The notes: generated from the sequence alone by a model not told the origin. DNA of 55,877 bases from Hyphomicrobiales bacterium (GCA_009377695.1 WHTP01000024.1:1-55877), one strand, 5' to 3'. Shown: positions 16,854 through 26,915, counted from the first letter of the stretch. Numbers and translations: made by a program.

Positions 16854-18101
16854 TTAGTGGCCGGTGCCGAGCCGCAGTCCGGCGCGCAGGAATTTGCGCG
16901 GATCGACCGCTTCGCCATTCACACGCGTTTCGTAGTGCAGGTGTGCCCCGGTCGAGCGACCGGTCGATCCCACCTTGCCAACGATGTGGCCGGCTCTCAC
17001 CCGCTGGCCGACTTTGACGGCGATGTCCGACAGGTGCGCATAGCGCGTCGCTAGCCCGTTCCCGTGATCGATCTCGACCATCTTGCCGTAGCCGCCGTGC
17101 CATCCCGCGATCGTGATGCGGCCGTCGGCGGTCGCGCGCGCCGGATCGCCGATGTCGCCCCGAAAATCCATGCCGGTGTGCATTGCTGGCGCGCGGATGA
17201 AAGGATCGAGGCGCATGCCGAAGGCGGACGAGATGTCCGGCTCGCCCATGAGCGGGCGGCGTACCGGAACGGATGATAGCGTTTGCGTGAGGCGGTCGAC
17301 CTGGGCGCGCGCGATACTGACGCGCTGGACGTGATGCTCGAACGCCTCGGCATTTGTCGGCATGCGCGCCCGCACCAGCGGGCCGCCGATACCGCGGGCG
17401 CTGACCCGTGCGGCATCGAGCCCGAGATCGGCAAGCACGCCACGGATGCGACGCGCCTTCGCGTCATAGGTTTCTTCCATTGACGCGAGCGATGCGGCCT
17501 GACGCGTCTCCACGCGATCAAGCGATGCCTGCAGGCGAGCAATTGCACTCGAAAAATCGCGGCCCGTCATCAAATCCGAAGACCGGTCGTTGACCGGCGA
17601 AGGCCGGTTCGGCGCCGAGCGTGTCTGCCCGCGTCCAGTCGAGCGCGTCGATCCGGTCACGATTGAGTCGGGCATCGCCTGGATGGCATTGGCGCGGTTT
17701 TCCAGCGCTGACTGTCGCCGCATGATCTGGTCGAGCTTCTGCTCGTATTGCTCCTGATTGAGGAGTTGCCGGCTCGACATGCGATCGATCTGTTGGCGCA
17801 GGTCGGCGATGCGATCCTCATAGGCGTATTGCATCTCCGCCTGGCGAGCGACGAGGCCGGTCAGCACGTCGTCGCGGAACGCGAAATAGGTGGCGGTGAT
17901 GATGCTCCAGGCCGCCATGATCACCAGCGTGCCGACCACGATCCAGAAGGCAATCGGGCCGAGGCGAAGCTGGCGCCCGGCATGGGCCAGCGTGTACCCA
18001 GTCCGTGGCGGGGCAGCGGCGGCCGTGGGTTGTGCCCGGTGAGCGGGGGCGGATCGGTATTGAACGCCGGGATATGGCTGAGACAGAACGTGGCGAGACA
18101 T
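16854..18101 (-). CDS. M23 family metallopeptidase, membrane anchored
   Basis: A 415-aa protein with a TM helix at about residues 51-73 (IAFWIVVGTLVIMAAWSII), a long coiled-coil region (about 88-250) and a C-terminal LytM domain. Zinc ligands are visible as HTGMDFRG (His and Asp) and HLHYE (His-x-His), so it should be catalytically competent. This layout (TM, coiled coil, LytM) is that of cell-wall endopeptidases or of envelope proteins that control peptidoglycan remodelling. It acts in the periplasm. The N-terminal 45 residues are Pro/Ala-rich and cytoplasmic. Confidence 0.9.
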   Translation of the reverse strand: MSRHVLSQPYPGVQYRSAPAHRAQPTAAAAPPRTGYTLAHAGRQLRLGPIAFWIVVGTLVIMAAWSIITATYFAFRDDVLTGLVARQAEMQYAYEDRIADLRQQIDRMSSRQLLNQEQYEQKLDQIMRRQSALENRANAIQAMPDSIVTGSTRSTGRGQTRSAPNRPSPVNDRSSDLMTGRDFSSAIARLQASLDRVETRQAASLASMEETYDAKARRIRGVLADLGLDAARVSARGIGGPLVRARMPTNAEAFEHHVQRVSIARAQVDRLTQTLSSVPVRRPLMGEPDISSAFGMRLDPFIRAPAMHTGMDFRGDIGDPARATADGRITIAGWHGGYGKMVEIDHGNGLATRYAHLSDIAVKVGQRVRAGHIVGKVGSTGRSTGAHLHYETRVNGEAVDPRKFLRAGLRLGTGH

Positions 18102-18219
18102 TGACGCTTCCCCGCCGGCGGTGGTCCGAACACCGGCGTTACCGCGCCAAGTACGCGCCCCGTATGGTTAATTTTTTCCGAACCAGTTGTGGAAAAGTAT
18201 CCCGGTGGTTGGCGCGCTA

Positions 18220-18693
18220 TTAAAGCGCCTTGGCCGCTGCCAGGACCTCTTCGGCGTGGCCATCGACTCGGACCTTGGGCCAGATGTGGGCGACCTTGCC
18301 GTCAGGGCCGATCAGCACCGTCGTGCGGATGATCCCCATGAAGGACTTGCCGTACATGGATTTCTTGCCCCAGGCGCCATAGGCCTCGAGCATCTTGTGC
18401 TTCTCATCGGAGAGGAGGCCGACGGTCAGCCTGTGCTTCTTCTTGAACGCTTCTTGGGCCCTGACCGGATCTGCCGAAATTCCGAGCACGTCGGTCTGGG
18501 CTCTGGCAAAAGCAGCCCGTAGCTTGGAAAATTCGATGGATTCCCGGGTGCAGCCAGGCGTGTCGGCCCTCGGATAGAAATAGAGGACGAGTTTCCGCCC
18601 CTTGAAGTCGGCCAGGGACACGCTCCCGCCGTCGTCGCTCGGAAGGTCGAACGGGGGTGCCTTGGAGCCCTCCTTCAGGGTGCTCATGCCCAT
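18220..18693 (-). CDS. bcp: Thioredoxin-dependent peroxiredoxin (BCP/PrxQ type)
   Basis: A 157-aa peroxiredoxin reducing hydroperoxides in the cytoplasm. The peroxidatic Cys is C48 in PRADTPGCTRES, with the catalytic Pro/Thr/Arg context intact. In many BCP proteins a resolving Cys lies five residues later; here that place reads SIEF, so this member is of the one-Cys-like subtype and must resolve through another thiol. The length is normal. It is divergent from the AsmA-like gene. The start could also be Met3. Confidence 0.94.
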   Translation of the reverse strand: MGMSTLKEGSKAPPFDLPSDDGGSVSLADFKGRKLVLYFYPRADTPGCTRESIEFSKLRAAFARAQTDVLGISADPVRAQEAFKKKHRLTVGLLSDEKHKMLEAYGAWGKKSMYGKSFMGIIRTTVLIGPDGKVAHIWPKVRVDGHAEEVLAAAKAL

Positions 18694-18861
18694 GTGCCTT
18701 CCTTTCGTCCCTTTCTTCGGATCAATTAAGGGTTAAACGATACGCACGAGACTGCTGACAGATCGCGATTTTCACACGAATCGGCGATCAGCGGCAACAA
18801 TTCGGGGGCCGCTGCGGGGAGTGCGGCGGGCATCGGCGATCGAGGGGACGCCCAGTCGGGC

Positions 18862-21800
18862 ATGGCGGCGGATCAGCACACGAATCCGGACATCACGGCC
18901 CTGCGCAAGCTCGAGGCCAGCGTTCGCGTTGACCTGTTTGAGCAGGCTGCGGCCGCGTGCGGCGAGCGTTGGCAACATTCCGAACTGACCCCCGCGCAAC
19001 TCGGTCTTTGCTCATGGCGTTTGTCGGCATTGCGCTTCTGGACGCGCTGGCGGCGCGTGTCGATTGTCGCCGGTACGATCGCGGGAGTGGTGCTGGTCGG
19101 CCTGATGTCGCTGTGGTGGCGGCTCGGCAGCGGGCCGATCGATTTTGATTTTGCGACGCCCTGGCTCGCAGCGGCGATCGAAGAGAATTTCGGCAACCAC
19201 CATCGCATCGCGGTCGGCGGCACGCAGCTCGAGCGGGACGCCAGCGGGCGCACGGCGCTGCGCATGCGCGACATCGTGGTGCGTGACGCCCATGGCGAGA
19301 TCGTCGCAAGCGCGCCTAAGGCGGAAGTCAGTTTCTCCGGCATTGGATTGATGACGGGTCGGGTGCGTGCCAACCGGCTGAGCTTGGTCGGCGCCGAGAT
19401 GCAGATCCGCATCGAGCCGGACAGCAAAGTCACGGTCTTCGCCGGTACCAACCGGCAGCCGTTCGTGACCGCATCGGCGTCGGAGCCCGCGCTGCGCGCC
19501 GGCGTCGTTCCCAATCCTCTAACCCGCGATCGTGTGCCGGCGCCGCAGGCGGCCGGCCGCGATATGATCCCCGATCTCGCGGCGCTGCTCGCGTGGATCG
19601 ATAGCCTCGGCGCGACCGGTCTCGATGGTCACGACCTGAGCGAACTCGGCCTCAAGAACGGCAATCTCACGCTGTTCGATGAACGCAACGGCAAGCATTG
19701 GGAATTCCACGACATCAATCTCAGTCTGACGCGTCCGGGCGGCGGTGGCGTTTCGCTAACAATGAGCTCGGAGGCCGGCGAGCGGCCCTGGCTGTTGCGC
19801 GCGACCGTCTCACGCGGCGAGGCCGGTGTCCGCAAGGTCGAGATCGAGACCGAGCGGCTGCCGCTCAAGGACCTGCTGCTGGCGCTGCGGCTCGGCGATG
19901 GACAGCACGAAGCCAACATCCCGGTCACGGCCCGCGTACGCGCAGCGATCGGCGACGACGGCATTCCGAGGATGATCGAAGGCCGGATCCAGCTCGACAA
20001 GGGATATATCCTCGACCCTGCCGAGCCGCTAGGCCGCATCGACATCGACCGCGCCGATTTTGACCTGCAGTGGGACACCACGCGTCAGGCATTGGTCGCC
20101 CCATTTCAGATTTTCTCAGGCGGAAACCGCATCACGCTGTTGGCCCAGCTCACGCCGCCGCGCGAGAGCAGCGCCGGCTGGGCGCTCAAGATCACCGGCG
20201 GCACGGCGGTCCTCGCGTCGTCGTCGCGCGATCCGGACGCCCTCGTCCTCAACCGCATCCAGGTGGCCTTGCGGATCGATCACGACAAGCAGCGCATCGA
20301 CATCGAACAGGGCGAAATCGGCAACGCCGATCTCGGTCTCGCGATCTCCGGCGGTCTCGATTATTCCTCGGGTGAGCCGCGCCTTGCGGTTGGCGTTGCC
20401 GGCACGCGCATGTCGGTGGCAGCGATGAAGCGGCTGTGGCCGTCGTTCATCAGCCCGAAGGTTCATGACTGGGTCGCCGACCACCTGGTCAGCGGGACTG
20501 TGGAGCGTTTTGTTATCGCAACCAATGCGCCGGTTCCGACGCTCAAGAGCAGCGGCCCGCCGATCCCGGACGATGGGCTTGCGATCGAGATTTCCGGCAA
20601 TGGCGCCGAGATCCGGCCGGTCGACGGCCTGCCGTCGATCAAGGACGCGGACATGCGTGTGCGGATCACCGGACGCACGGCGTCAGTCACCGTGGGCCGC
20701 GGCAATATCGACGTATCGAACGGCCGCCGGCTTGCGATTTCGAACGGTCTGTTCGAGGTGCCGGACCATTACATGGAGGCGCCTGCGTCGCGTGTGCGCT
20801 TCCGGGTCGACGGTTCGGTGGCATCCGCCACCGAGCTGCTCAGCCTGGATCGGCTGCGCGACTATGCCGGCTCGCCGATCGATCCCGGAACAAGTCGCGG
20901 CACCCTGACCGCGTATGTGACGATGAGCATGCCGCTCAAGCCCGACCTGCCGGCAGGCTCCACGCAATACGCGATGAATCTCGAGGTCAGCAATTTCTCC
21001 GCCGAACGCCTGGTCATGGGCCAGAAGGTCGAGGCGGCGGCGTTGCGCGTGCGCGCAGACAACCAAGGTTACGTGCTGCGCGGCGACGTGAAGATCAACG
21101 GCATTCCGGCGCTACTCGAGTATCGCAAAGTGCGCGACCAATCCGAGGCGGAGATCCGCGTCGCGGCCACGCTCGACGAGGCCGGTCGCGCGCGGCTCGG
21201 CTTCGATCTTGGTGGATACGTCACCGGGCCGGTGCCGACGAAGATCAACGGCCGCGTCCCGCTGGAAAGCGGTGACAGCCGATACTCGGTCGAGGCAGAC
21301 CTGACGCAAGCGCGCATCGACCGCTTGCTGCCCGGCTGGGTGAAGCCGGCCGGACGGCCGGTGCGCATGTCGTTCATGATGACCAGCGGGCCGCAGTCGA
21401 AGCGGTTCGATGATCTCTCGATTGAAGGCTCGGGCCTTTCGGTCAAGGGCATGATCGAGTGCGACGGTTCGGGCGATATCCAGGCAGCGAACCTCACGAG
21501 CTTCAATCTGTCGGACGGCGACAAGGCGACGTTGCGGGCCGAGCGCGGCCCCGACGGCGCGCTGCGGGTGACCGTGCGCGGCGATGTCTATGACGGGCGC
21601 GGATTCATCAAGTCGTCGATGTCGGGCTCAGGCCCGGCGCGAGCGAAGAATGCGAAGCTCAAGGATATCGACGTCGATGTCCGGCTCGGCACGGTCGCCG
21701 GCTTCCACGGCGAGACTTTGCGTAGCCTCGACCTCAAGATGTCGCGCCGCAACGGCAGCATCATGAGCTTCACGCTCGCCGCGAGGCTCGGGCGCGATAC

Positions 21801-22464
21801 GCCGCTCTCCGGCGACCTGCGCGGTCGCGCCGGTGGCCGCAACGTCATCTTCATCGAGACCAAGGACGCCGGCGCGATGTTCCGCTTCAGCGACACCTAT
21901 CCGAAGATTTTCGGCGGTGAGATGTGGATGGCGATGGAACCGCCGACCGCCTCCAACGCTCCGCAGGACGGCATCCTCAACATCCGCGACTTCACCGTGC
22001 GCGGCGAGCAGACGCTCGATCGCGTCGCCTCCGGCAATGCGGACATGCCGGGCGCGCGATCTTCCAACCGGGGCGTCGAATTCTCGCAGATGCGCGTCGA
22101 ATTCACCCGCACCCACGGACGCTTCGCGATCCGCGAAGGCGTCGTGCGTGGTCAGACGATCGGAGCGACCGCGGAAGGCTATATCGACTATACGCGGGAG
22201 GAGGTCCGCATGCGCGGCACCTTCGTGCCCTTCTTCGGGCTCAACAACATGTTCGGGCAAATTCCGGTGTTCGGCCTGTTCCTCGGCGGTGGCAGCAACG
22301 AGGGGCTTGTCGGTCTTACCTACGAAGTCGTCGGTCCGCCGGGCGCGCCAGTGCTGCGCGTCAATCCGATCTCGGTCGTGGCGCCTGGATTGATCCGCAA
22401 GTTCTTCGAATTCCCGGGTGGCAGCGGCGCGCGCGTGCAGGGTTTTGGCGAGAGCTTACGTTAG
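18862..22464 (+). CDS. AsmA-like / DUF3971 (YhdP-type) envelope protein
   Basis: A 1200-aa protein with one TM helix at about residues 66-88 (SIVAGTIAGVVLVGLMSLWW) and a very long periplasmic part rich in beta strands. Features include FSGIGLMTGRVRANRLSLVG near the N-terminus. The C-terminal AsmA-2-type region has ARSSNRGVEFSQMRVEFTRT and GYIDYTREEVRMRGTFVPFF, and ends near FGQIPVFGLFLGG. AsmA/YhdP/TamB-type proteins form hydrophobic grooves that carry phospholipids towards the outer membrane; assigning that role here is inference from the family. Its TAG stop overlaps the first bases of repeat copy C. Confidence 0.88.
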   Translation: MAADQHTNPDITALRKLEASVRVDLFEQAAAACGERWQHSELTPAQLGLCSWRLSALRFWTRWRRVSIVAGTIAGVVLVGLMSLWWRLGSGPIDFDFATPWLAAAIEENFGNHHRIAVGGTQLERDASGRTALRMRDIVVRDAHGEIVASAPKAEVSFSGIGLMTGRVRANRLSLVGAEMQIRIEPDSKVTVFAGTNRQPFVTASASEPALRAGVVPNPLTRDRVPAPQAAGRDMIPDLAALLAWIDSLGATGLDGHDLSELGLKNGNLTLFDERNGKHWEFHDINLSLTRPGGGGVSLTMSSEAGERPWLLRATVSRGEAGVRKVEIETERLPLKDLLLALRLGDGQHEANIPVTARVRAAIGDDGIPRMIEGRIQLDKGYILDPAEPLGRIDIDRADFDLQWDTTRQALVAPFQIFSGGNRITLLAQLTPPRESSAGWALKITGGTAVLASSSRDPDALVLNRIQVALRIDHDKQRIDIEQGEIGNADLGLAISGGLDYSSGEPRLAVGVAGTRMSVAAMKRLWPSFISPKVHDWVADHLVSGTVERFVIATNAPVPTLKSSGPPIPDDGLAIEISGNGAEIRPVDGLPSIKDADMRVRITGRTASVTVGRGNIDVSNGRRLAISNGLFEVPDHYMEAPASRVRFRVDGSVASATELLSLDRLRDYAGSPIDPGTSRGTLTAYVTMSMPLKPDLPAGSTQYAMNLEVSNFSAERLVMGQKVEAAALRVRADNQGYVLRGDVKINGIPALLEYRKVRDQSEAEIRVAATLDEAGRARLGFDLGGYVTGPVPTKINGRVPLESGDSRYSVEADLTQARIDRLLPGWVKPAGRPVRMSFMMTSGPQSKRFDDLSIEGSGLSVKGMIECDGSGDIQAANLTSFNLSDGDKATLRAERGPDGALRVTVRGDVYDGRGFIKSSMSGSGPARAKNAKLKDIDVDVRLGTVAGFHGETLRSLDLKMSRRNGSIMSFTLAARLGRDTPLSGDLRGRAGGRNVIFIETKDAGAMFRFSDTYPKIFGGEMWMAMEPPTASNAPQDGILNIRDFTVRGEQTLDRVASGNADMPGARSSNRGVEFSQMRVEFTRTHGRFAIREGVVRGQTIGATAEGYIDYTREEVRMRGTFVPFFGLNNMFGQIPVFGLFLGGGSNEGLVGLTYEVVGPPGAPVLRVNPISVVAPGLIRKFFEFPGGSGARVQGFGESLR

Positions 22465-22625
22465 CGTGGCGGTTCAGAAGTCCGCATCATTCTCGCAGCG
22501 AGTTCGACATGCGGACTTCTGAACCAAGCCACACTAGATTCAAGGAGTTGTTAGTGTCCTTCGATTCCGAAGTTCGTATAAGCGGCCGCTGCGAAATAGT
22601 ACGAACTTCGGAATCGAGACACTAG
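22462..22625. repeat. Composite palindromic repeat, copy C
   Basis: Hairpin 1 has arms 22471-22487 and 22509-22525 (GGTTCAGAAGTCCGCAT) and closes at CACACTAG 22537. The spacer is ATTCAAGGAGTTG. Hairpin 2 has arms 22562-22578 and 22600-22616 (CGATTCCGAAGTTCGTA) and closes at GACACTAG 22625. It fills the gap between the convergent AsmA-like and tyrS genes and may act as a bidirectional transcription barrier. Confidence 0.9.
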
Positions 22626-22640
22626 CGCCGACGCTCAATT

Positions 22641-23894
22641 TCACACCGGCTTTAGCAGCACGTGGCGCTTGCGTCCGAGCGACAGCTTGATGACGCCTTC
22701 GGGCGTGAGCTGCGATTGCGTCAGCGCCATCTTCTCGTCGGTCACGGCGACGTCGTTGACGCGGATGCCGCCGCCCTTGATCTGGCGGCGCGCGTCGCCG
22801 TTCGAGGTGACGAGCCCGGCTTTGACGAAGGCGGCGAGTACGCTCAAACCGGGATCGAGCTCGGTGCGCGCAATTTCGATTGTCGGGAGCGTCTGCGCCA
22901 GCGCACCTTCCTCGAAGGTGCGCCGTGCGGTTTCGGCGGCGGCATCGGCGGCTGCGCGGCCGTGGATCATCGCGGTCGCTTCCGTCGCGAGGATCTTCTT
23001 CGCCTCGTTGATGTCCTGGCCTTTCAGCGCTGCGAGACGTCCGATCTCGTCGAGGGGCATTACCGTGAGCAACTTGAGCAGTCGCACCACGTCGGCGTCG
23101 TCGGTGTTGCGCAGATATTGCCAATAGTCGTAGGGGCTCACCATGTCGGCATTGAGCCATACCGCACCGGCAGCCGTCTTGCCCATCTTGGCCCCGGACG
23201 ATGTGGTGAGCAGCGGGCAGGTGAGCGCATAGAGCTGCGGCGTGCCCATGCGCCGGCCGAGGTCGATACCCGAGACGATATTGCCCCACTGGTCGGAGGC
23301 ACCCATCTGCAGGACGCAGCCGTAACGCTTGTTGAGTTCAACGAAGTCGTAGGCCTGCAGGATCATGTAGTTGAATTCTAGGAAGGACAGTTCTTGCTCG
23401 CGATCGAGCCGGGTCTTGACCGAGTCGAAGCTCAGCATCCGATTGATCGAGAAATGGCGACCGACGTCTCGCAGGAAATCGATATAGTTCAACGAATTCA
23501 GCCAGTCCGCATTGTTGGCCATCACGGCGTCGCCGGGCCCTTCGCCGAATTTTAGGAATTTCGCGAAGACGGCGCGAATGCCCCTAAGATTTTCATTGAT
23601 GATTTGGTCGGTCAGGATTCGGCGGGTTTCGTCCTTGCCGGAAGGATCGCCCACGCGCGTCGTGCCGCCACCCATCAGCGCGATCGGCCGATGGCCCGTC
23701 TGCTGCAGCCAGTAGAGCAGCATGATCACCATCAGATTGCCAATATGAAGCGACGGCGCGGTGCAGTCGAAACCGATATAGGCGGTGATCTTTGAGCTGC
23801 GCGCGAGCGCGTCCAGCGCCTCGGGTTCGGAGACCTGGTGAATGAACCCGCGGCTCGCGAGGACATCCAAGAGTTCTGATTTGTAGGCGCTCAT
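22641..23894 (-). CDS. tyrS: Tyrosyl-tRNA synthetase
   Basis: A 417-aa class I aminoacyl-tRNA synthetase charging tRNA-Tyr. The HIGH motif is HIGN (50-53) and the KMSKS motif is KMGKT (236-240). The tyrosine pocket is in [10 protein letters not shown] and YMILQAYDF...[13 protein letters not shown]-terminal S4 RNA-binding domain spans about 350-410 ([27 protein letters not shown]). The length is typical. It is divergent from anmK with about 70 bp between the starts. Confidence 0.97.
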   Translation of the reverse strand: MSAYKSELLDVLASRGFIHQVSEPEALDALARSSKITAYIGFDCTAPSLHIGNLMVIMLLYWLQQTGHRPIALMGGGTTRVGDPSGKDETRRILTDQIINENLRGIRAVFAKFLKFGEGPGDAVMANNADWLNSLNYIDFLRDVGRHFSINRMLSFDSVKTRLDREQELSFLEFNYMILQAYDFVELNKRYGCVLQMGASDQWGNIVSGIDLGRRMGTPQLYALTCPLLTTSSGAKMGKTAAGAVWLNADMVSPYDYWQYLRNTDDADVVRLLKLLTVMPLDEIGRLAALKGQDINEAKKILATEATAMIHGRAAADAAAETARRTFEEGALAQTLPTIEIARTELDPGLSVLAAFVKAGLVTSNGDARRQIKGGGIRVNDVAVTDEKMALTQSQLTPEGVIKLSLGRKRHVLLKPV

Positions 23895-23964
23895 ATTGCG
23901 GACTTGTCGTTTCTGAGAGCCGGTGGTGTAACAGGTCCGGCTCGGGATTCAAACGAGGTTCACC

Positions 23965-25086
23965 GTGTCGGTAGTCTCTGCCATTGGCCTGATGAGCGGC
24001 ACATCCTATGACGGCGTCGATGTGGCGCTCATCAATTCCAATGGGGAGGCCGTCGGGCGCCTCGGTCCCACCGGCTACCGCGCTTATAGCGACGCGGAAC
24101 GTGCGGTCCTGCGGCGGGCGATCGCCGCGGCCGGCAACCTTTGCGACCGCCATCAACGGCCCGAGCCGCTCGCGGAGGCGGAGGCGCTATTGACCGCCGT
24201 GCATGCCGAGGCAGTCGAGTCCTACCTGGCGGCGAATGGTATCACCGCCGCTGACGTGGCGGTCATCGGATTCCACGGCCAGACCGTGCTGCACCAACCC
24301 GATCGTCGCCTGACCGTGCAACTCGGCAACGGCGAGGAGCTGGCGAGCCGGCTCGGTATTCCCGTCGTCTATGATTTCCGCGCAGCCGATATCGCTGCCG
24401 GCGGGGAGGGCGCACCGTTGGTGCCGGTCTATCATCGCGCCATGGTGCGGATGCTCGATCGGCCGCAGCCGGTCGGCATGCTCAATCTCGGCGGCGTCGC
24501 CAATCTGACCTATATCGACGGCGACGATCTGGTGGCCTTCGACGTCGGGCCGGGCAACGCGCTGATCGATGATTTCATGCGCCTGCGCACCGGCGAGCCA
24601 TGCGATGCCGACGGCTCCAAGGCAGCCGCCGGCACTGTCGACGTGCAGGCGGTCGCACGCGTGCTGGCGCATCCTTATTTTGCGCGGCGTCCGCCGAAGT
24701 CGCTCGACCGCAACGAATTCCGGAACTGGGTTGCGGAGGAGGGGCTCCTCGCAAGAAAGAGCATCGAGGACGGCGCCGCGACGCTGACCGCGATCACCGC
24801 CGCAGCGATTGCAGCGTCCCGCGCGCTGCTGCCGCGTCCGCCGGCGTGCTGGATTGCGGCCGGCGGCGGCACGCGTAATCCCACCTTGATGCGGATGCTC
24901 GCCGAGCGATTGGCGCCGGCCGAGGTGGAGACCGCCAACGACGTCGGTTGGTCGGCCGACGCGCTCGAGGCCCAGGCCTTCGCTTATCTCGCGGTGCGAA
25001 GCCTGCGCGGGTTGCCGCTTACCTTTCCGGGCACGACTGGCGTGCCCGCGCCGCTCACCGGGGGGGTGCTGGCACGGCCGGGGTGA
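23965..25086 (+). CDS. anmK: Anhydro-N-acetylmuramic acid kinase
   Basis: A 373-aa sugar kinase of the ASKHA fold that converts 1,6-anhydro-MurNAc to MurNAc-6-phosphate in cell-wall recycling. The N-terminal phosphate loop AIGLMSGTSYDGVDVAL (6-22) and QTVLHQPDRRLTVQLGNGEE are family anchors. The second domain starts with PVGMLNLGGVANLTYI, then FDVGPGNALIDDFM, and the adenine-site stretch is IAAGGGTRNPTLMRML. The length is normal. Bradyrhizobiaceae commonly pair it divergently with tyrS, as here. Confidence 0.96.
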   Translation: MSVVSAIGLMSGTSYDGVDVALINSNGEAVGRLGPTGYRAYSDAERAVLRRAIAAAGNLCDRHQRPEPLAEAEALLTAVHAEAVESYLAANGITAADVAVIGFHGQTVLHQPDRRLTVQLGNGEELASRLGIPVVYDFRAADIAAGGEGAPLVPVYHRAMVRMLDRPQPVGMLNLGGVANLTYIDGDDLVAFDVGPGNALIDDFMRLRTGEPCDADGSKAAAGTVDVQAVARVLAHPYFARRPPKSLDRNEFRNWVAEEGLLARKSIEDGAATLTAITAAAIAASRALLPRPPACWIAAGGGTRNPTLMRMLAERLAPAEVETANDVGWSADALEAQAFAYLAVRSLRGLPLTFPGTTGVPAPLTGGVLARPG

Positions 25087-25331
25087 TCGCGCGCAGCGGG
25101 TTGAGCAGAGAGCGCGCAGCGCCGCATTGAACCAACGCGAATGCCCCGACAGGGCGCCTTCGTCCCTCGCCGCAAGGCACGTCCTGTGGTTGTGTTGCCA
25201 TATTGTAAACCGAGTTTTGCCGAGATTGCGACAAATTAGACACACGCCCGGCTGCCGACCCGTGTAGTATGACCCTACCGCAACCTGCACGGCAGTGGGC
25301 TGTGCAGCAAGCGGAGGGGATAGGGGGTGTA

Positions 25332-25769
25332 ATGCGCGTCATCGCAATCCTGCTCACGTGCTTCGCATTGGCCGGGTGCGCGTCTGCCACCCGCGGGTGG
25401 ACAGAACAGATATCCATCGCGTCGTCGCCGTCCGGCGCACGTGCGACGGTGACCGGGAGCGAGAATCACACCTGTGTCACGCCGTGTGCGATTCAGGTGA
25501 ATCGCAACTCCGACCTCCAGGTCACATTTGAAATGACCGGGTTCGAGCCCGAGTTGGTCGTGTTGACCAAAGAGATTGCCACCACCGGCGCCGCTGGTTT
25601 CGCTGGCAATATTCTGCTGGGCGGCATCATTGGCATGGGGGTCGACGCCGTAAGCGGCGCTCCCCTGGATCACAAACCAAACCCGGTGATGGTGACGTTG
25701 CGTCCGCTCGCCAGACCTGCCGAACCACTGGGACGGCAACGGCCGAAGCGCGGCAGTCCCACATCGTGA
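25332..25769 (+). CDS. Small lipoprotein with PEGA-like domain
   Basis: A 145-aa predicted lipoprotein. The lipobox is LAGC (Cys at residue 17) after MRVIAILLTCFA. The mature part reads ISIASSPSGARATVTG, CVTPCAIQVNRNSDLQVTFE and MTGFEPE, a pattern like the PEGA fold of surface proteins. A glycine-rich hydrophobic stretch GFAGNILLGGIIGMGVDAVSG follows and could insert in or pack on a membrane. ATG 25332 has GGGGGT just upstream. The function is unknown. Confidence 0.72.
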   Translation: MRVIAILLTCFALAGCASATRGWTEQISIASSPSGARATVTGSENHTCVTPCAIQVNRNSDLQVTFEMTGFEPELVVLTKEIATTGAAGFAGNILLGGIIGMGVDAVSGAPLDHKPNPVMVTLRPLARPAEPLGRQRPKRGSPTS

Positions 25770-26109
25770 TTTGGCCGTGTCGTGATTAGTTGATCAGCGT
25801 CGTTGGTGCGCCGAGCTCGCTCTTGCTCGACCGGTTTTCGGCACGGCGGAGTTACGTCGACGCTGGAACGACCGCGTCTTGCAGCCGCGTCGGTCTTTTT
25901 GATCTACGGCATCATCATCACGCCGCGCATGGACAGCGGGGTTCCGAGCAGGGCTATCGCCGACCGATCCAGGATCAGCCAGCCCAGCAGGAGACGCCGA
26001 AGAACCGCCGCCCGTCGACTCGAATGTCCCGCCCGCATCAGAGCCGCAGAAAAGGTAAGCATCGCTCGCCGGTGGCGTGGGCTTCAGGCTGCGCGGCGTG
26101 CCGAACCAG
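25770..26109. other. Gap with one doubtful 52-aa minus-strand ORF
   Basis: No established gene. A minus-strand frame 25904-26062 encodes 52 aa with an Arg-rich N-terminus and a leucine-rich stretch (VLRRLLLGWLILDRSAIALL) that could be a membrane helix. The ribosome binding site is weak and no family is recognised, so it is only noted. Plus-strand frames here look like shadows. Confidence 0.3.
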
Positions 26110-26772
26110 CTACGCCGCCGGCTTGCGCTCGGGCGTCTTGAGGCGCTTGTCGAGATAGGCGCTGATCGACTGCATCAGCGGCTCGATCTTGCCATCGAAG
26201 AAATGGTTAGCGCCCGGCACGACCTTCTGGTCAATGATGATGCCCTTCTGGGTCTTGAGCTTCTCGACCAGGCCGGAGACGTCCTTGTAGGGGACGACCG
26301 CATCCTTGTCGCCGTGGATGATCAGCCCCGAGGACGGGCAGGGGGCGAGGAACGAGAAGTCGTAGAGATTCGCCGGCGGGGCGATCGAGATAAAGCCCTC
26401 GATCTCAGGGCGCCGCATCAGAAGCTGCATGCCGATCCATGCGCCGAACGAGAAACCGGCGATCCAGCACGAGCGCGCCTCGGGGTTGATCGACTGCGCC
26501 CAATCGAGTGCCGACGCCGAATCCGACAACTCGCCGGAGCCATGGTCGAAGGAGCCCTGGCTCCGTCCGACGCCGCGGAAGTTGAACCGCAGCACCGAGA
26601 AACCCCGATGCACAAACTGATAGTACATCTGATAGATGATCTGATGGTTCATCGTGCCGCCGAACTGCGGATGCGGATGCAGCACGATGGCGATCGGTGC
26701 GTTTTTCTGGCGTGCCGGGTGGTAGCGGCCTTCGAGCCGACCCGCCGGGCCGGTGAAGATGATTTCGGGCAT
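26110..26772 (-). CDS. Alpha/beta hydrolase
   Basis: A 220-aa serine hydrolase of the small dienelactone-hydrolase-like type. It has HPHPQFGGTMNHQ (oxyanion region), FNFRGVGRSQGSFDHGSGE, the nucleophile elbow GFSFGAW (Ser), the acid in HGDKDAVVPY and the catalytic His in VVPGANHFFDGKI. All three catalytic positions are present. ATG 26772 is supported by GAGGA 5 nt upstream on the minus strand; the 20-codon upstream extension enters the repeat and is not coding. The substrate is unknown. It is divergent from the SUF operon. Confidence 0.9.
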   Translation of the reverse strand: MPEIIFTGPAGRLEGRYHPARQKNAPIAIVLHPHPQFGGTMNHQIIYQMYYQFVHRGFSVLRFNFRGVGRSQGSFDHGSGELSDSASALDWAQSINPEARSCWIAGFSFGAWIGMQLLMRRPEIEGFISIAPPANLYDFSFLAPCPSSGLIIHGDKDAVVPYKDVSGLVEKLKTQKGIIIDQKVVPGANHFFDGKIEPLMQSISAYLDKRLKTPERKPAA

Positions 26773-26826
26773 TGCGTCCTCGGTCTGGGTAACGGGCAAA
26801 CCGGCCGACGCCCTGCTTGCGCTTTT

Positions 26827-26877
26827 GAGCATGATCTGGTCCCGAAAACCGGATTTCCACTTTTCGGGATCATGCTC
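26827..26877. repeat. GAGCATGATC palindromic repeat, copy 1
   Basis: Imperfect inverted repeat: GAGCATGATC at the left, then CCGAAAACCGG, TTCCAC, and TTTTCGGGATCATGCTC at the right. A near-identical unit is at 46890-46937. Elements of this form are scattered widely in Bradyrhizobium-type genomes. Here it lies upstream of the alpha/beta hydrolase start. Confidence 0.82.
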
Positions 26878-26915
26878 CGGGCGCGCTTGACGGAACCGGT
26901 CGGCACGCGTAAGTA

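Noticed and set aside
25904-26062. 52-aa minus-strand ORF with an Arg-rich start and a hydrophobic stretch
   Set aside because: Weak ribosome binding site and no recognised family; Arg/Leu-rich frames are common by chance in this GC-rich DNA.
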